From Actinomycetota bacterium (GTDB taxonomy: Bacteria; Actinomycetota; Acidimicrobiia; Acidimicrobiales; JACDEA01), in assembly GCA_013816725.1 (NCBI GenBank), contig JACDEA010000120.1, positions 1-6,901 on the forward strand: a stretch of 6,901 nucleotides of DNA, given 5' to 3'. The translations under genes were made by a program, and so were the position numbers. Each line of letters starts with the position of its first letter. The stretch's first letter is position 1. Under the pieces are notes generated by a model. The model saw only the letters and a program-made list of their open reading frames with translations, did no database searches and had not been told where the DNA came from. Shown here in pieces: positions 1 to 5,456 of this stretch.

Positions 1-105
1 GACGACGGCTACGCCATCGTCCTCGACCCGGCCGCCGCGCCCGAAGAGCGCATCCGGGAAGCGGCCCGCAACTGCCCCACTCGCGCCATCAGTCTCGCGA
101 GCTGA
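1..105 (+). CDS. Ferredoxin, C-terminal 34 residues (5' end outside window)
   Basis: The frame is open from base 1 and ends at TGA 103-105. The visible tail reads as a short acidic stretch followed by EERIREAARNCPTRAISL. The Cys25-Pro26 pair followed by AI near the C-terminus is the usual ending of small [3Fe-4S]/[4Fe-4S] mono-cluster ferredoxins of actinobacteria, in which this last Cys binds the cluster. Such ferredoxins are cytosolic electron carriers, often for cytochrome P450s. The gene ends one base before the stop of the reverse-strand ligase, so the two are convergent with no room for a separate terminator. Placement beside a lipid- or steroid-type catabolic set makes a P450 partner plausible, but no P450 is visible here. 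The identification rests on the C-terminal motif only, since the other cluster cysteines lie outside the window. Confidence 0.75.
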   Translation, partial: DDGYAIVLDPAAAPEERIREAARNCPTRAISLAS

Positions 106-106
106 C

Positions 107-1459
107 TCACGCGCCGCGCAGACGAGCGCGGAGCTCCACCTTCCTGACTTTGCCGGAGGGCGTGCGGGGGAACTCGCTAACGGTGTGGACCTCCTCGGGC
201 CACTTCTGACGGGCCAGGCCGGCGGCGGCGAGCGTGGCCCGCAGTTCGTCGAGCGACGGCGCCACGACGCCCGGCTGCATGCGGAAGAACGCGGCGCCGT
301 GCTCGCCCAGACGGGCGTCGGGCGCGGCGACGACGGCCACCTCGGCCACCCCAGCGACGTGGGCCAGCGCCTCCTCGACCTCCACCGCGCTCACCTTCTC
401 GCCACCGCGGTCGATCACGTCCTTCTTGCGATCGGTGATGGTGAGGAACCCGTCGTCGTCGAGCGCGCCGATGTCGCCGGTGTGGTACCAGCCGTCGCCG
501 TCGAGCGCTTCGGCGGTGAGCGCCGCATCGGTGTAACCGGCGAACAGGTCGGGACCCCGCGACAGGATCTCGCCGTCGGCGGCCAGGCGCAGCTCGACGC
601 CGGGCAGCGGCCGGCCGTCGGTGTAGAGCCGCTTCTCGCGCGGGAACTCGTGCAGCGATCCGGTGGTCGAGGGATGTTCGGTGGAGCCGTACGAGCGCAC
701 GATCGAAATGCCGAGGTCGGTTGCCCGCTCGGCCACCGCGGCGGGCACCGGTGAGCCGCCCAGGCCGATGTACCTCATGCGCTCGAGGTGCTGCGGACCG
801 AACTCGGGGGCATCGAGGAGGCTGGTCAAGAAGTACGTCGACCCGCTGCCGGCGGTGAGGTCGCCCTCGACCACGGCGGCCAGCACGTCGGCCGGATCCC
901 ACTTGTCGATGAGGTGCACGGAGCGACCCTTGACCAACGGGATGAGCAGGCCGCTGAGCATGCCGATGGCGTGGCCGACCGGCGCGCCGACGAGAAGCGG
1001 GCGGGAATCGGGCGGCTGGTTGGCGGCCAGCTGCTGCGACTCGGCCACGATGCTGCGGTGGGTGTGGATCACGCCCTTGGGATCGGCGGTCGTCCCCGAC
1101 GTGTAGGCGATGAGAGCGCGCTCGCCGGCGTCGACCGGCAGCGGCCCCTCGAGCACGTCAGGTCCGGCGATCAACTCGGCCGCGCCCTCTTGGGACAGGA
1201 ACACCGCGGGGGCGGCGTCGCCCTCGATGAAGCCGACCTCCTTGGCGCCGTAGAAATGCACGATCGGCACGACGGCGGCGCCGAGCAGCGCGGCGGCCCA
1301 GAACACCGCGGCGGCTTCCACGCAGTTCGGCATCTGGAACGCGACCGTGTCGCCCGGGCCGACGCCCTGACGGTGCAGAGCGCCGGCCACGCGCCGGGCC
1401 ATCTCGTGCACCTCGCCCATCGAGTGGCGGGTCGGGCGCGTGCGCGACCAGATCCGCAC
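107..1459 (-). CDS. AMP-forming acyl-CoA synthetase/ligase (FadD-like)
   Basis: A member of the ANL adenylate-forming superfamily that activates a carboxylic acid with ATP to an acyl-AMP and then to the CoA thioester. Numbered from GTG 1459 (450 aa), the motifs are all present: P-loop YTSGTTADPKG at 119-129, YGSTE at 257-261, DGWYHTGD near 322-329, the hinge DRKKDVIDRGGEKVSAVEVE at 343-362, and PRTPSGKVRK near 431-440 with the expected catalytic Lys437. The N-terminal VVPIVHFYGAKEVGFI stretch resembles actinobacterial fatty- or steroid-acid ligases. The GTG start has no spaced Shine-Dalgarno. The frame stays open 20 codons upstream to an ATC at 1519, and those codons (IEQTLGQFVDAALRAHAG) look like a normal ligase N-terminus, so the real start is probably near 1519 and non-canonical. 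The gap before the P-loop is about 40-60 residues shorter than usual. It diverges from the MaoC gene and converges on the ferredoxin gene. The substrate is unknown. Confidence 0.9.
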   Translation of the reverse strand: MRIWSRTRPTRHSMGEVHEMARRVAGALHRQGVGPGDTVAFQMPNCVEAAAVFWAAALLGAAVVPIVHFYGAKEVGFIEGDAAPAVFLSQEGAAELIAGPDVLEGPLPVDAGERALIAYTSGTTADPKGVIHTHRSIVAESQQLAANQPPDSRPLLVGAPVGHAIGMLSGLLIPLVKGRSVHLIDKWDPADVLAAVVEGDLTAGSGSTYFLTSLLDAPEFGPQHLERMRYIGLGGSPVPAAVAERATDLGISIVRSYGSTEHPSTTGSLHEFPREKRLYTDGRPLPGVELRLAADGEILSRGPDLFAGYTDAALTAEALDGDGWYHTGDIGALDDDGFLTITDRKKDVIDRGGEKVSAVEVEEALAHVAGVAEVAVVAAPDARLGEHGAAFFRMQPGVVAPSLDELRATLAAAGLARQKWPEEVHTVSEFPRTPSGKVRKVELRARLRGA

Positions 1460-1525
1460 CTCCAGGCCGGCGTGGGCGCGCAGCGCGGCGTCGACGAACT
1501 GCCCAAGGGTTTGCTCGATTCCCGA

Positions 1526-1535
1526 ACGCTACGAT
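1526..1535. promoter_or_regulatory. Overlapping divergent -10 elements (bidirectional promoter)
   Basis: The ten bases ACGCTACGAT fit ANNNTANNNT, so they contain a TANNNT -10 box on each strand sharing the central TA (1530-1531). On the plus strand TACGAT (1530-1535) lies 6 nt before the MaoC ATG at 1542. On the minus strand TAGCGT (1531-1526) lies 6 nt before the ligase-frame ATC at 1519. Neither gene has a Shine-Dalgarno, so both transcripts could be leaderless. No convincing -35 is visible for either direction. The assignment is from spacing and motif only. Confidence 0.5.
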
Positions 1536-1541
1536 CCGGCG

Positions 1542-1958
1542 ATGGCTGAGATCTACTTCGACGACGTGAAGCAGGGCGATACCGCGCCCGAGCTGAAGCA
1601 CGAACTCACCCGCACCGACCTCGTGATGTACGCCGGGGCGTCCGGCGACTTCAACCCGATGCACACCGACGAGGTCAAAGCCAAGGCGGCCGGTCTGCCG
1701 AGCGTGTTCGGGCACGGCATGTTCTCGGCCGGGCTCCTCGCTACCGCCCTCACCAACTACGTCGGCGTGGGCAACCTGCGCAGCTACAAGGTGCGCTTCG
1801 TGAAGCAGACGTGGCCGGGCGAGACGCTCTCGAGCCGGATCACCGTCACCGCCAAGAACGACGACGGCACCGTCGCCTTGGAGTGCGAGCTGCTCAACGA
1901 CGACGGCGAGGCCAAGGTCGCCGGCGAGGCCGTGGCCACACTGCCGCGCCGGTCGTAG
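1542..1958 (+). CDS. MaoC-family enoyl-CoA hydratase, single hotdog domain
   Basis: A 138-residue protein with the R-specific enoyl-CoA hydratase signature: YAGASGDFNPMH at residues 30-41 followed by TDEVKAKAAG, giving the expected catalytic Asp36 and His41, then the FGHGMFSAGLL segment. It hydrates a trans-2-enoyl-CoA to the 3-hydroxyacyl-CoA in the cytosol. The length matches a single-domain MaoC protein, comparable to ChsH1 of the mycobacterial cholesterol side-chain pathway, which works with a second MaoC-containing subunit. No second hotdog protein is present here, so this one may be a homodimer or have a partner elsewhere. ATG 1542 was chosen because the hotdog fold starts there (AEIYFDDVKQGD) and a -10 box TACGAT lies 6 nt upstream. 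The open frame further upstream is antisense to the ligase. It is first in a four-gene run; the next gene starts 3 nt after its stop. Confidence 0.9.
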   Translation: MAEIYFDDVKQGDTAPELKHELTRTDLVMYAGASGDFNPMHTDEVKAKAAGLPSVFGHGMFSAGLLATALTNYVGVGNLRSYKVRFVKQTWPGETLSSRITVTAKNDDGTVALECELLNDDGEAKVAGEAVATLPRRS

Positions 1959-1961
1959 CGC

Positions 1962-2363
1962 TTGACGCGTTACGACCTTCCGGCCCCCGACCTCGAGACC
2001 GAGCCGTACTGGACGGCGGCGCGCGAGGGTCGGCTCCTGATCAAGCGATGCCGCTCGTGCGGGCAGCCGTTCTTCTACCCCCGCCCGTTCTGCCCGAAGT
2101 GCTGGAGCGACGACGTGGAGTGGGAGGAGGCGTCCGGCCGGGCCACGTTGTACACGTGGTCGGTCGTGCGTCAGAACGACCTGCCGCCCTGGCCGACGCG
2201 AGTGCCGTACGTCGCCGCGGTCGTCGACCTCGAAGAAGGACCGCGCATGCTCACCAACGTCGAGGGCTGCGAGCCCGAAGACCTCGAAGCTGGCATGGCG
2301 CTGAAGGTGGCGTTCCGCCAGGAGACCGACGAGATCACGTTGCCGGTTTTTAGGCCTGCGTGA
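1962..2363 (+). CDS. DUF35 zinc-ribbon/OB-fold protein, first copy (acyl-CoA-associated)
   Basis: A 133-residue protein of the DUF35 family: an N-terminal helix with DLETEPYWTAAREGRL, a rubredoxin-like zinc ribbon with Cys30-x2-Cys33 and Cys44-x2-Cys47 (CRSCG and CPKC), then an OB-fold C-terminal half (ATLYTWSVV, PYVAAVVDLEEG, LPVFRPA). DUF35 proteins or domains pair with thiolase-fold enzymes; the DUF35 domain of ChsH2 forms the active complex with the aldolase Ltp2. It likely has the same role with the thiolase-fold gene two positions downstream. The start is TTG 1962, 3 nt after the MaoC stop and without a Shine-Dalgarno, so translation is probably coupled to the hydratase. It overlaps the next gene by 4 nt (GTGA). 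In ChsH2 the DUF35 domain is fused to a MaoC domain; here it is a separate gene directly after a MaoC gene. Confidence 0.9.
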   Translation: MTRYDLPAPDLETEPYWTAAREGRLLIKRCRSCGQPFFYPRPFCPKCWSDDVEWEEASGRATLYTWSVVRQNDLPPWPTRVPYVAAVVDLEEGPRMLTNVEGCEPEDLEAGMALKVAFRQETDEITLPVFRPA

Positions 2364-2788
2364 CCACCACCGACAGCAACAAGCCCTTCCGCGTTCTGCC
2401 GCGCGTCACCGACGCCAACCGCCATTACTGGACCGGGGGGGCCGACGGCGAACTGCGCGTCCTGCGGTGCCAGCAGTGCCGTTACTGGATCCACCCGCCG
2501 ACGTCGGTGTGCCCGCAATGCCTGTCGAAGGAGGTCGCGCCCGAGGCCACGACCGGTACCGGCACCGTCGCCAGCTACACGATCAACCACCAGCCCTGGT
2601 ATCCGGGGCTCGACCCGCCCTACGTCATCGCGATGGTCGAACTCGACGACCAGCCCGAAACCCGCATCACCACCAACATCGTCGGCTGTGCGGTCGACGA
2701 CGTTCGCATCGGGATGGACGTGCAAGTCGTCTTCGAGCAATACGACGACGTGTGGCTTCCATTCTTCGCTCCGGCCAACGCCACGTGA
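2360..2788 (+). CDS. DUF35 zinc-ribbon/OB-fold protein, second copy
   Basis: A 142-residue DUF35 protein, clearly different in sequence from the one before it. After a polar N-terminus comes RHYWTGGADGELRVLRC, then the zinc ribbon Cys37-x2-Cys40 and Cys51-x2-Cys54 (CQQC and CPQC), then the OB-fold with VASYTINHQPWYPG near 70-83, PPYVIAMVEL near 86-95, and the family-typical VWLPFFAP ending. It starts at GTG 2360, sharing GTGA with the stop of the previous gene, and its own stop shares GTGA with the aldolase start at 2785. This order makes it the nearest candidate partner of the aldolase. The INHQPWYPG motif is common in DUF35 proteins encoded next to lipid-transfer-type thiolases, as I recall the family. 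Whether both DUF35 proteins enter one complex cannot be told from sequence. Confidence 0.9.
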   Translation: MTTTDSNKPFRVLPRVTDANRHYWTGGADGELRVLRCQQCRYWIHPPTSVCPQCLSKEVAPEATTGTGTVASYTINHQPWYPGLDPPYVIAMVELDDQPETRITTNIVGCAVDDVRIGMDVQVVFEQYDDVWLPFFAPANAT

Positions 2789-3945
2789 GGGCGGCGATCA
2801 GCGGGATCGGACAAAGCGACGTCGGCCGCCGCCTGTTCCGCGACCCGCTGGAATTGACCATCGACGCCTGCCTCGAAGCCATCGCCGACGCCGGCCTCGA
2901 CCGTTCCGACATCGACGGCCTGTCGACCTATCCCGGCAACATGGCGATACCGCCGGGCTTCAGCGGCGCCGGCATCACCGAGGTGCACGACGTGCTGCGC
3001 CTCAACCTCAACTGGTTCAACGGGGGGATCGAGGCGCCCGGGCAGCTGGGCTCGGTGATCCTGGCCTGCATGGCGGTCGAGTCGGGATTGGCCAACCATG
3101 TTTTGTGCTTCCGCACGGTGTGGGAGGGCACCGCCCAGGCCGGCGGCGGGCGCTCGGCGGTCATGCCGGGCAGCGGGCGAGGTGGCGGCTACCGGGCCGA
3201 CGGCTTCATGCAGTGGTTTCTCCCGTACGGCGCGCCGTCGGCCGCCAACTGGATCGCCATGTACGCCCAGCGCCACTTCCACGAGTACGGCACCACGCGC
3301 GAACAACTGGCTCAGATCGCCCTCAACGGTCGACGCAACGCCGCCCTCAACCCGAAGGCCATCTACCGCGAGCCGATGACGCTGGACGACTACCTCAACG
3401 TGCGCATGATCTCCTCGCCGCTGTGCTTGTACGACTGCGACGTGCCCTCTGATGGCAGCACCGCGGTGGTCGTGTCGCGCGAAGGGCCGGTGAACGTCGA
3501 ATCGGTCGCCACCGCGATCAGAGGTCGCCCGTCGTGGGACCAGTGGGACGACCTCACCACGATGGCGGCGCGGGATGCCGGCGCCGACCTGTGGGCGCGC
3601 ACCTCACTGACGGCGGCCGACGTCGACGTGGCCGAGCTGTACGACGGCTTCAGCTTCATCACGATGGTCTGGCTCGAAGCGCTCGGCTTCTGCGGCAAGG
3701 GCGAGGGCGGCGCCTTCGTCGAAGGCGGCGCCAACATCGCCAGCGACGGTGGGGTGCTGCCGCTCAACACCCACGGGGGCCAACTCTCAGCCGGACGGTT
3801 GCACGGCTACGGGTTCCTGCACGAAGCCGTCGCCCAGCTACGGGGCATCGCCGGCGAGCGCCAGGTCCCGGGCGACCCCGAGGTGGCCGTCGCCGCCGCC
3901 GGCGGCGGCCCCCTCGCCGGCTGCCTTCTGCTGACGCGCCGCTAG
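2785..3945 (+). CDS. Thiolase-fold retro-aldolase candidate (Ltp2-like lipid-transfer protein family)
   Basis: A 386-residue thiolase-superfamily protein, the usual length of the SCP-x/Ltp group. GTG 2785 overlaps the previous stop and begins RAAISGIGQSDVGRR, the normal N-terminus. Aligning GLANHVLCFR (101-110) with the GGVAECVLALG region of SCP2 thiolase puts Ala84 at the nucleophilic Cys. The HDxF motif reads YDGFS, with Tyr286 for His. The C-terminal Cys-GGG motif reads AAAGGGPLAG, without Cys. NTHGGQLSAGRLHGYGFLHEA (328-348) keeps the substrate loop, with His340 and Tyr342. Loss of both cysteines argues against Claisen thiolysis and fits Ltp2-type retro-aldolases, which cleave a beta-hydroxyacyl-CoA (in cholesterol breakdown, releasing propionyl-CoA) using tyrosines and a DUF35 partner. 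The two DUF35 genes and the hydratase just upstream agree with this. The substrate is inferred only; other lipid-transfer-type thiolase homologues of unknown function look similar. Confidence 0.85.
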   Translation: MRAAISGIGQSDVGRRLFRDPLELTIDACLEAIADAGLDRSDIDGLSTYPGNMAIPPGFSGAGITEVHDVLRLNLNWFNGGIEAPGQLGSVILACMAVESGLANHVLCFRTVWEGTAQAGGGRSAVMPGSGRGGGYRADGFMQWFLPYGAPSAANWIAMYAQRHFHEYGTTREQLAQIALNGRRNAALNPKAIYREPMTLDDYLNVRMISSPLCLYDCDVPSDGSTAVVVSREGPVNVESVATAIRGRPSWDQWDDLTTMAARDAGADLWARTSLTAADVDVAELYDGFSFITMVWLEALGFCGKGEGGAFVEGGANIASDGGVLPLNTHGGQLSAGRLHGYGFLHEAVAQLRGIAGERQVPGDPEVAVAAAGGGPLAGCLLLTRR

Positions 3946-3965
3946 AGGGCCGGGAGAGGCGAGGT

Positions 3966-3999
3966 GTCACGAAGTGGGGTGTACACCCCACTTCGTGAC
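3966..3999. repeat. Perfect 34-bp palindrome (possible terminator or operator)
   Basis: The left arm GTCACGAAGTGGGGTGT (3966-3982) is followed directly by its exact reverse complement (3983-3999). As RNA it would form a 15-bp stem with a GUAC loop, 20 nt after the aldolase stop, so it could end transcription of the four-gene run. No T-tract follows on either strand, so it is not a classical intrinsic terminator. As DNA, the complete symmetry without a spacer also fits a dimeric regulator site just upstream of the dehydrogenase promoter. Both readings are possible. Confidence 0.85.
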
Positions 4000-4017
4000 T
4001 GGTCGCCGGACGAACGA

Positions 4018-4033
4018 TCGTGACTAGGGTCAC
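4018..4033 (+). promoter_or_regulatory. Putative dehydrogenase promoter with overlapping inverted repeat
   Basis: TAGGGT (4025-4030) fits the TANNNT -10 consensus and ends 9 nt before ATG 4040, which has no Shine-Dalgarno, so a leaderless or nearly leaderless transcript is possible. The box sits inside an inverted repeat GTGAC-N4-GTCAC (4020-4033). The octamer TCGTGACT at 4018-4025 exactly repeats 3993-4000 at the right end of the 34-bp palindrome, 25 bp upstream. No clear -35 hexamer is seen. A repressor that binds the palindrome might also contact this half-site. Confidence 0.4.
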
Positions 4034-4039
4034 CTGGCG

Positions 4040-5197
4040 ATGCGGCTGCGCTACTCGGATGAGGACGAGGCGTTCCGGGCCGAGCTGATCGACTGGTTGG
4101 CGACGAACGCGCCCACCGAAGCCGAAGTGGCCGAGACGAAACACTCCAGCGCCGACATGCCCGACTGGGCGCGGCGGTGGCAGCGCCGGCTCTTCGACAA
4201 CGGCTGGCTCGTGCCCGGTTGGCCGCCCGAGCTGGGCGGGCGCAACGCGTCGCCCCGCCAGCAGATGATCTATTTCGAGGAGCTGGCCGGCCGCGACCTC
4301 CAGCGCAGCGCCAACGTGCAAGGCCTCGGCATCGTCGCGCCCTCGATCCTCGACTACGGCAACGACGAGCAGAAGGAGCGGTTCGCGCTGCCGACGTTGC
4401 GGGCCGAGATCGCCTGGTGCATCGGCATGAGCGAACCCGGCGCCGGCAGCGACCTGGCCGGGATCTCGACCCGCGCTGAAGTGCACGACGACGTATTCGT
4501 GGTCAACGGTCAGAAGGTCTGGACGTCGGGCGCCCACCACGCCGACTGGTGCCTTTGCTACGTGCGCACCGGCCCAACCCAGCCCAAGCACCGGGGCATC
4601 AGCGCGTTGATCATCGACATGAAGTCACCCGGCATCACCTGCCGGCCGCTTGCTGAACTCACCGAGCCCGACTTCGCCGACTTCAACGAGGTGTTCTTCA
4701 GCGACGTTGTCGTGCCCCGCCAGAACTTGCTGGGCGAGTTGAACGGCGGGTGGCCGATCACCCAGGGTTCATTGGCGCATGAGCGGGCCATGCTGTGGGT
4801 GAACCACGCGCAGAACGTGCAGCGCATCGTGCAAGGGCTGATCGCCGCCCACCCCGACGCCCGCTTCCACGACGCCGTGGCGTCGCTCTACATCGACGCG
4901 CAGGCCATGTCGCTGATGGGGTACCTCGGCTTCGCCAAGTACGCCAAGGGCCAGTCGTCCCCCGAACACTCGCTGCTGAAGCTGTTCGGCAGCGAGACCC
5001 AGCGGCGGGCCTTCCTCACCGGCGTCGACGCCTTTGCAATCGACGCCTTCGATCGCAGCAGGGAGGCCCCCAAGGTCGTGCGGGGCGGCGCGTGGGCCGA
5101 TCAGTACCTGCGGGCGTTTGCCGCCACCATCGCCGGCGGCACCAGCGAGATCCAGCGCAACATCATCGCCGAACGCGTCCTGGGTCTACCCCGTTAG
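4040..5197 (+). CDS. Acyl-CoA dehydrogenase (FadE-like flavoenzyme)
   Basis: A 385-residue acyl-CoA dehydrogenase, normal family length. It oxidises an acyl-CoA to the trans-2-enoyl-CoA with FAD. Domain order is complete: an N-terminal helical part with GWPPELGGRNASP (60-72), the flavin/substrate strand CIGMSEPGAGSDLAGISTRAE (127-147), QKVWTSGAHHADW (158-170), and the C-terminal helical domain ending AGGTSEIQRNIIAERVLGLP. The Glu that is the catalytic base in medium-chain dehydrogenases (YEGT) is Gly366 here. Glu248 in LAHERAMLW matches the base position of isovaleryl-CoA-type enzymes, so activity is still expected. The gene follows the aldolase run on the same strand but is separated from it by 94 nt with a palindrome and a putative promoter, so it may be regulated separately. 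It would supply the enoyl-CoA for the MaoC hydratase. Steroid-pathway dehydrogenases are often heterotetramers of two unlike subunits; only one subunit gene is visible. Confidence 0.92.
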   Translation: MRLRYSDEDEAFRAELIDWLATNAPTEAEVAETKHSSADMPDWARRWQRRLFDNGWLVPGWPPELGGRNASPRQQMIYFEELAGRDLQRSANVQGLGIVAPSILDYGNDEQKERFALPTLRAEIAWCIGMSEPGAGSDLAGISTRAEVHDDVFVVNGQKVWTSGAHHADWCLCYVRTGPTQPKHRGISALIIDMKSPGITCRPLAELTEPDFADFNEVFFSDVVVPRQNLLGELNGGWPITQGSLAHERAMLWVNHAQNVQRIVQGLIAAHPDARFHDAVASLYIDAQAMSLMGYLGFAKYAKGQSSPEHSLLKLFGSETQRRAFLTGVDAFAIDAFDRSREAPKVVRGGAWADQYLRAFAATIAGGTSEIQRNIIAERVLGLPR

Positions 5198-5364
5198 CGC
5201 GCCACCATCGTCGGGTTGTCGTGCACCGGCGTCACGGAGGCCTTGAGCACGATCGACGTCACCGGCTGCGGCCGGGTGCTCCAGACCGCGAGCGGCGGCA
5301 CGACGGCGAGCATCAATGCGCCGGTCGCCAGCGTGCGCAACACCGCTTGGCGGATGGTCGGCAT
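5194..5364 (-). CDS. Possible small membrane or exported protein, 56 aa
   Basis: A reverse-strand frame from ATG 5364 to TAA 5196-5194. The N-terminus MPTIRQAVLR is positively charged and is followed by a hydrophobic stretch (TLATGALMLAVVPPLAV, residues 11-27) that could be a signal anchor or uncleaved signal peptide. The remaining polar tail of about 29 residues would lie outside the cytoplasm. It fills the otherwise empty gap between the dehydrogenase and yqgE, overlaps the dehydrogenase stop by 4 nt tail to tail, and diverges from yqgE. No good Shine-Dalgarno or -10 box precedes the ATG. I recognise no family. The frame continues open upstream to 5715, but that part is antisense to yqgE. 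Support is the fit to the gap and the N-terminus-like residue order, so this stays tentative. Confidence 0.4.
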   Translation of the reverse strand: MPTIRQAVLRTLATGALMLAVVPPLAVWSTRPQPVTSIVLKASVTPVHDNPTMVAR

Positions 5365-5422
5365 GACTACTGATCGGTCAACCGGCGACGAAACTGAGAA
5401 TCCGGGCCGGCGGGCGTCGCCA

Positions 5423-5428
5423 TACTTT
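5423..5428 (+). promoter_or_regulatory. Putative yqgE -10 box (TACTTT)
   Basis: TACTTT fits TANNNT in the 88-nt divergent gap between the small reverse ORF and yqgE. A start of transcription about 5-8 nt downstream would fall at the GTG of a seven-codon frame at 5433. No -35 box is evident. Confidence 0.35.
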
Positions 5429-5432
5429 CGAT

Positions 5433-5456
5433 GTGACCGAACGTCGCTCGCCGTGA
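5433..5456 (+). other. Possible seven-codon leader ORF coupled to yqgE
   Basis: GTG 5433 opens a frame encoding MTERRSP and ending at TGA 5454-5456. That stop overlaps the yqgE GTG (5453-5455) as GTGA, the same junction used twice in the aldolase operon. yqgE has no Shine-Dalgarno, and the mini-ORF lies 4 nt after a TACTTT box, so a leaderless leader peptide could deliver ribosomes to yqgE by termination-reinitiation. The ORF is very short and the arrangement could be chance. Confidence 0.25.

Noticed and set aside
1440..1541. Upstream extension of the MaoC frame
   Set aside because: It adds 34 residues before the normal hotdog N-terminus, overlaps the ligase antisense, and ignores the -10/ATG spacing at 1530-1542.
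788..1549. Long plus-strand open frame (253 codons) opposite the ligase
   Set aside because: It is antisense to a protein with all ANL motifs; its translation is low-complexity and lacks recognisable motifs, as expected for a GC-rich shadow frame.
2435..2441. Run of seven G as a possible programmed frameshift
   Set aside because: The DUF35 frame continues correctly through it with intact motifs on both sides, so no frameshift is needed.
2467..2784. Upstream extension of the thiolase-fold frame
   Set aside because: It overlaps the second DUF35 gene out of frame; the family N-terminus starts at GTG 2785.
3892..3909. 18-bp perfect palindrome GCCGCCGCC/GGCGGCGGC
   Set aside because: It lies inside the aldolase gene and is explained by consecutive Ala and Gly codons of the GGG motif.
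3764..4591. Minus-strand open frame of 275 codons across the aldolase-dehydrogenase junction
   Set aside because: It is antisense to two well-supported genes and reads through the perfect palindrome; there are no motifs.
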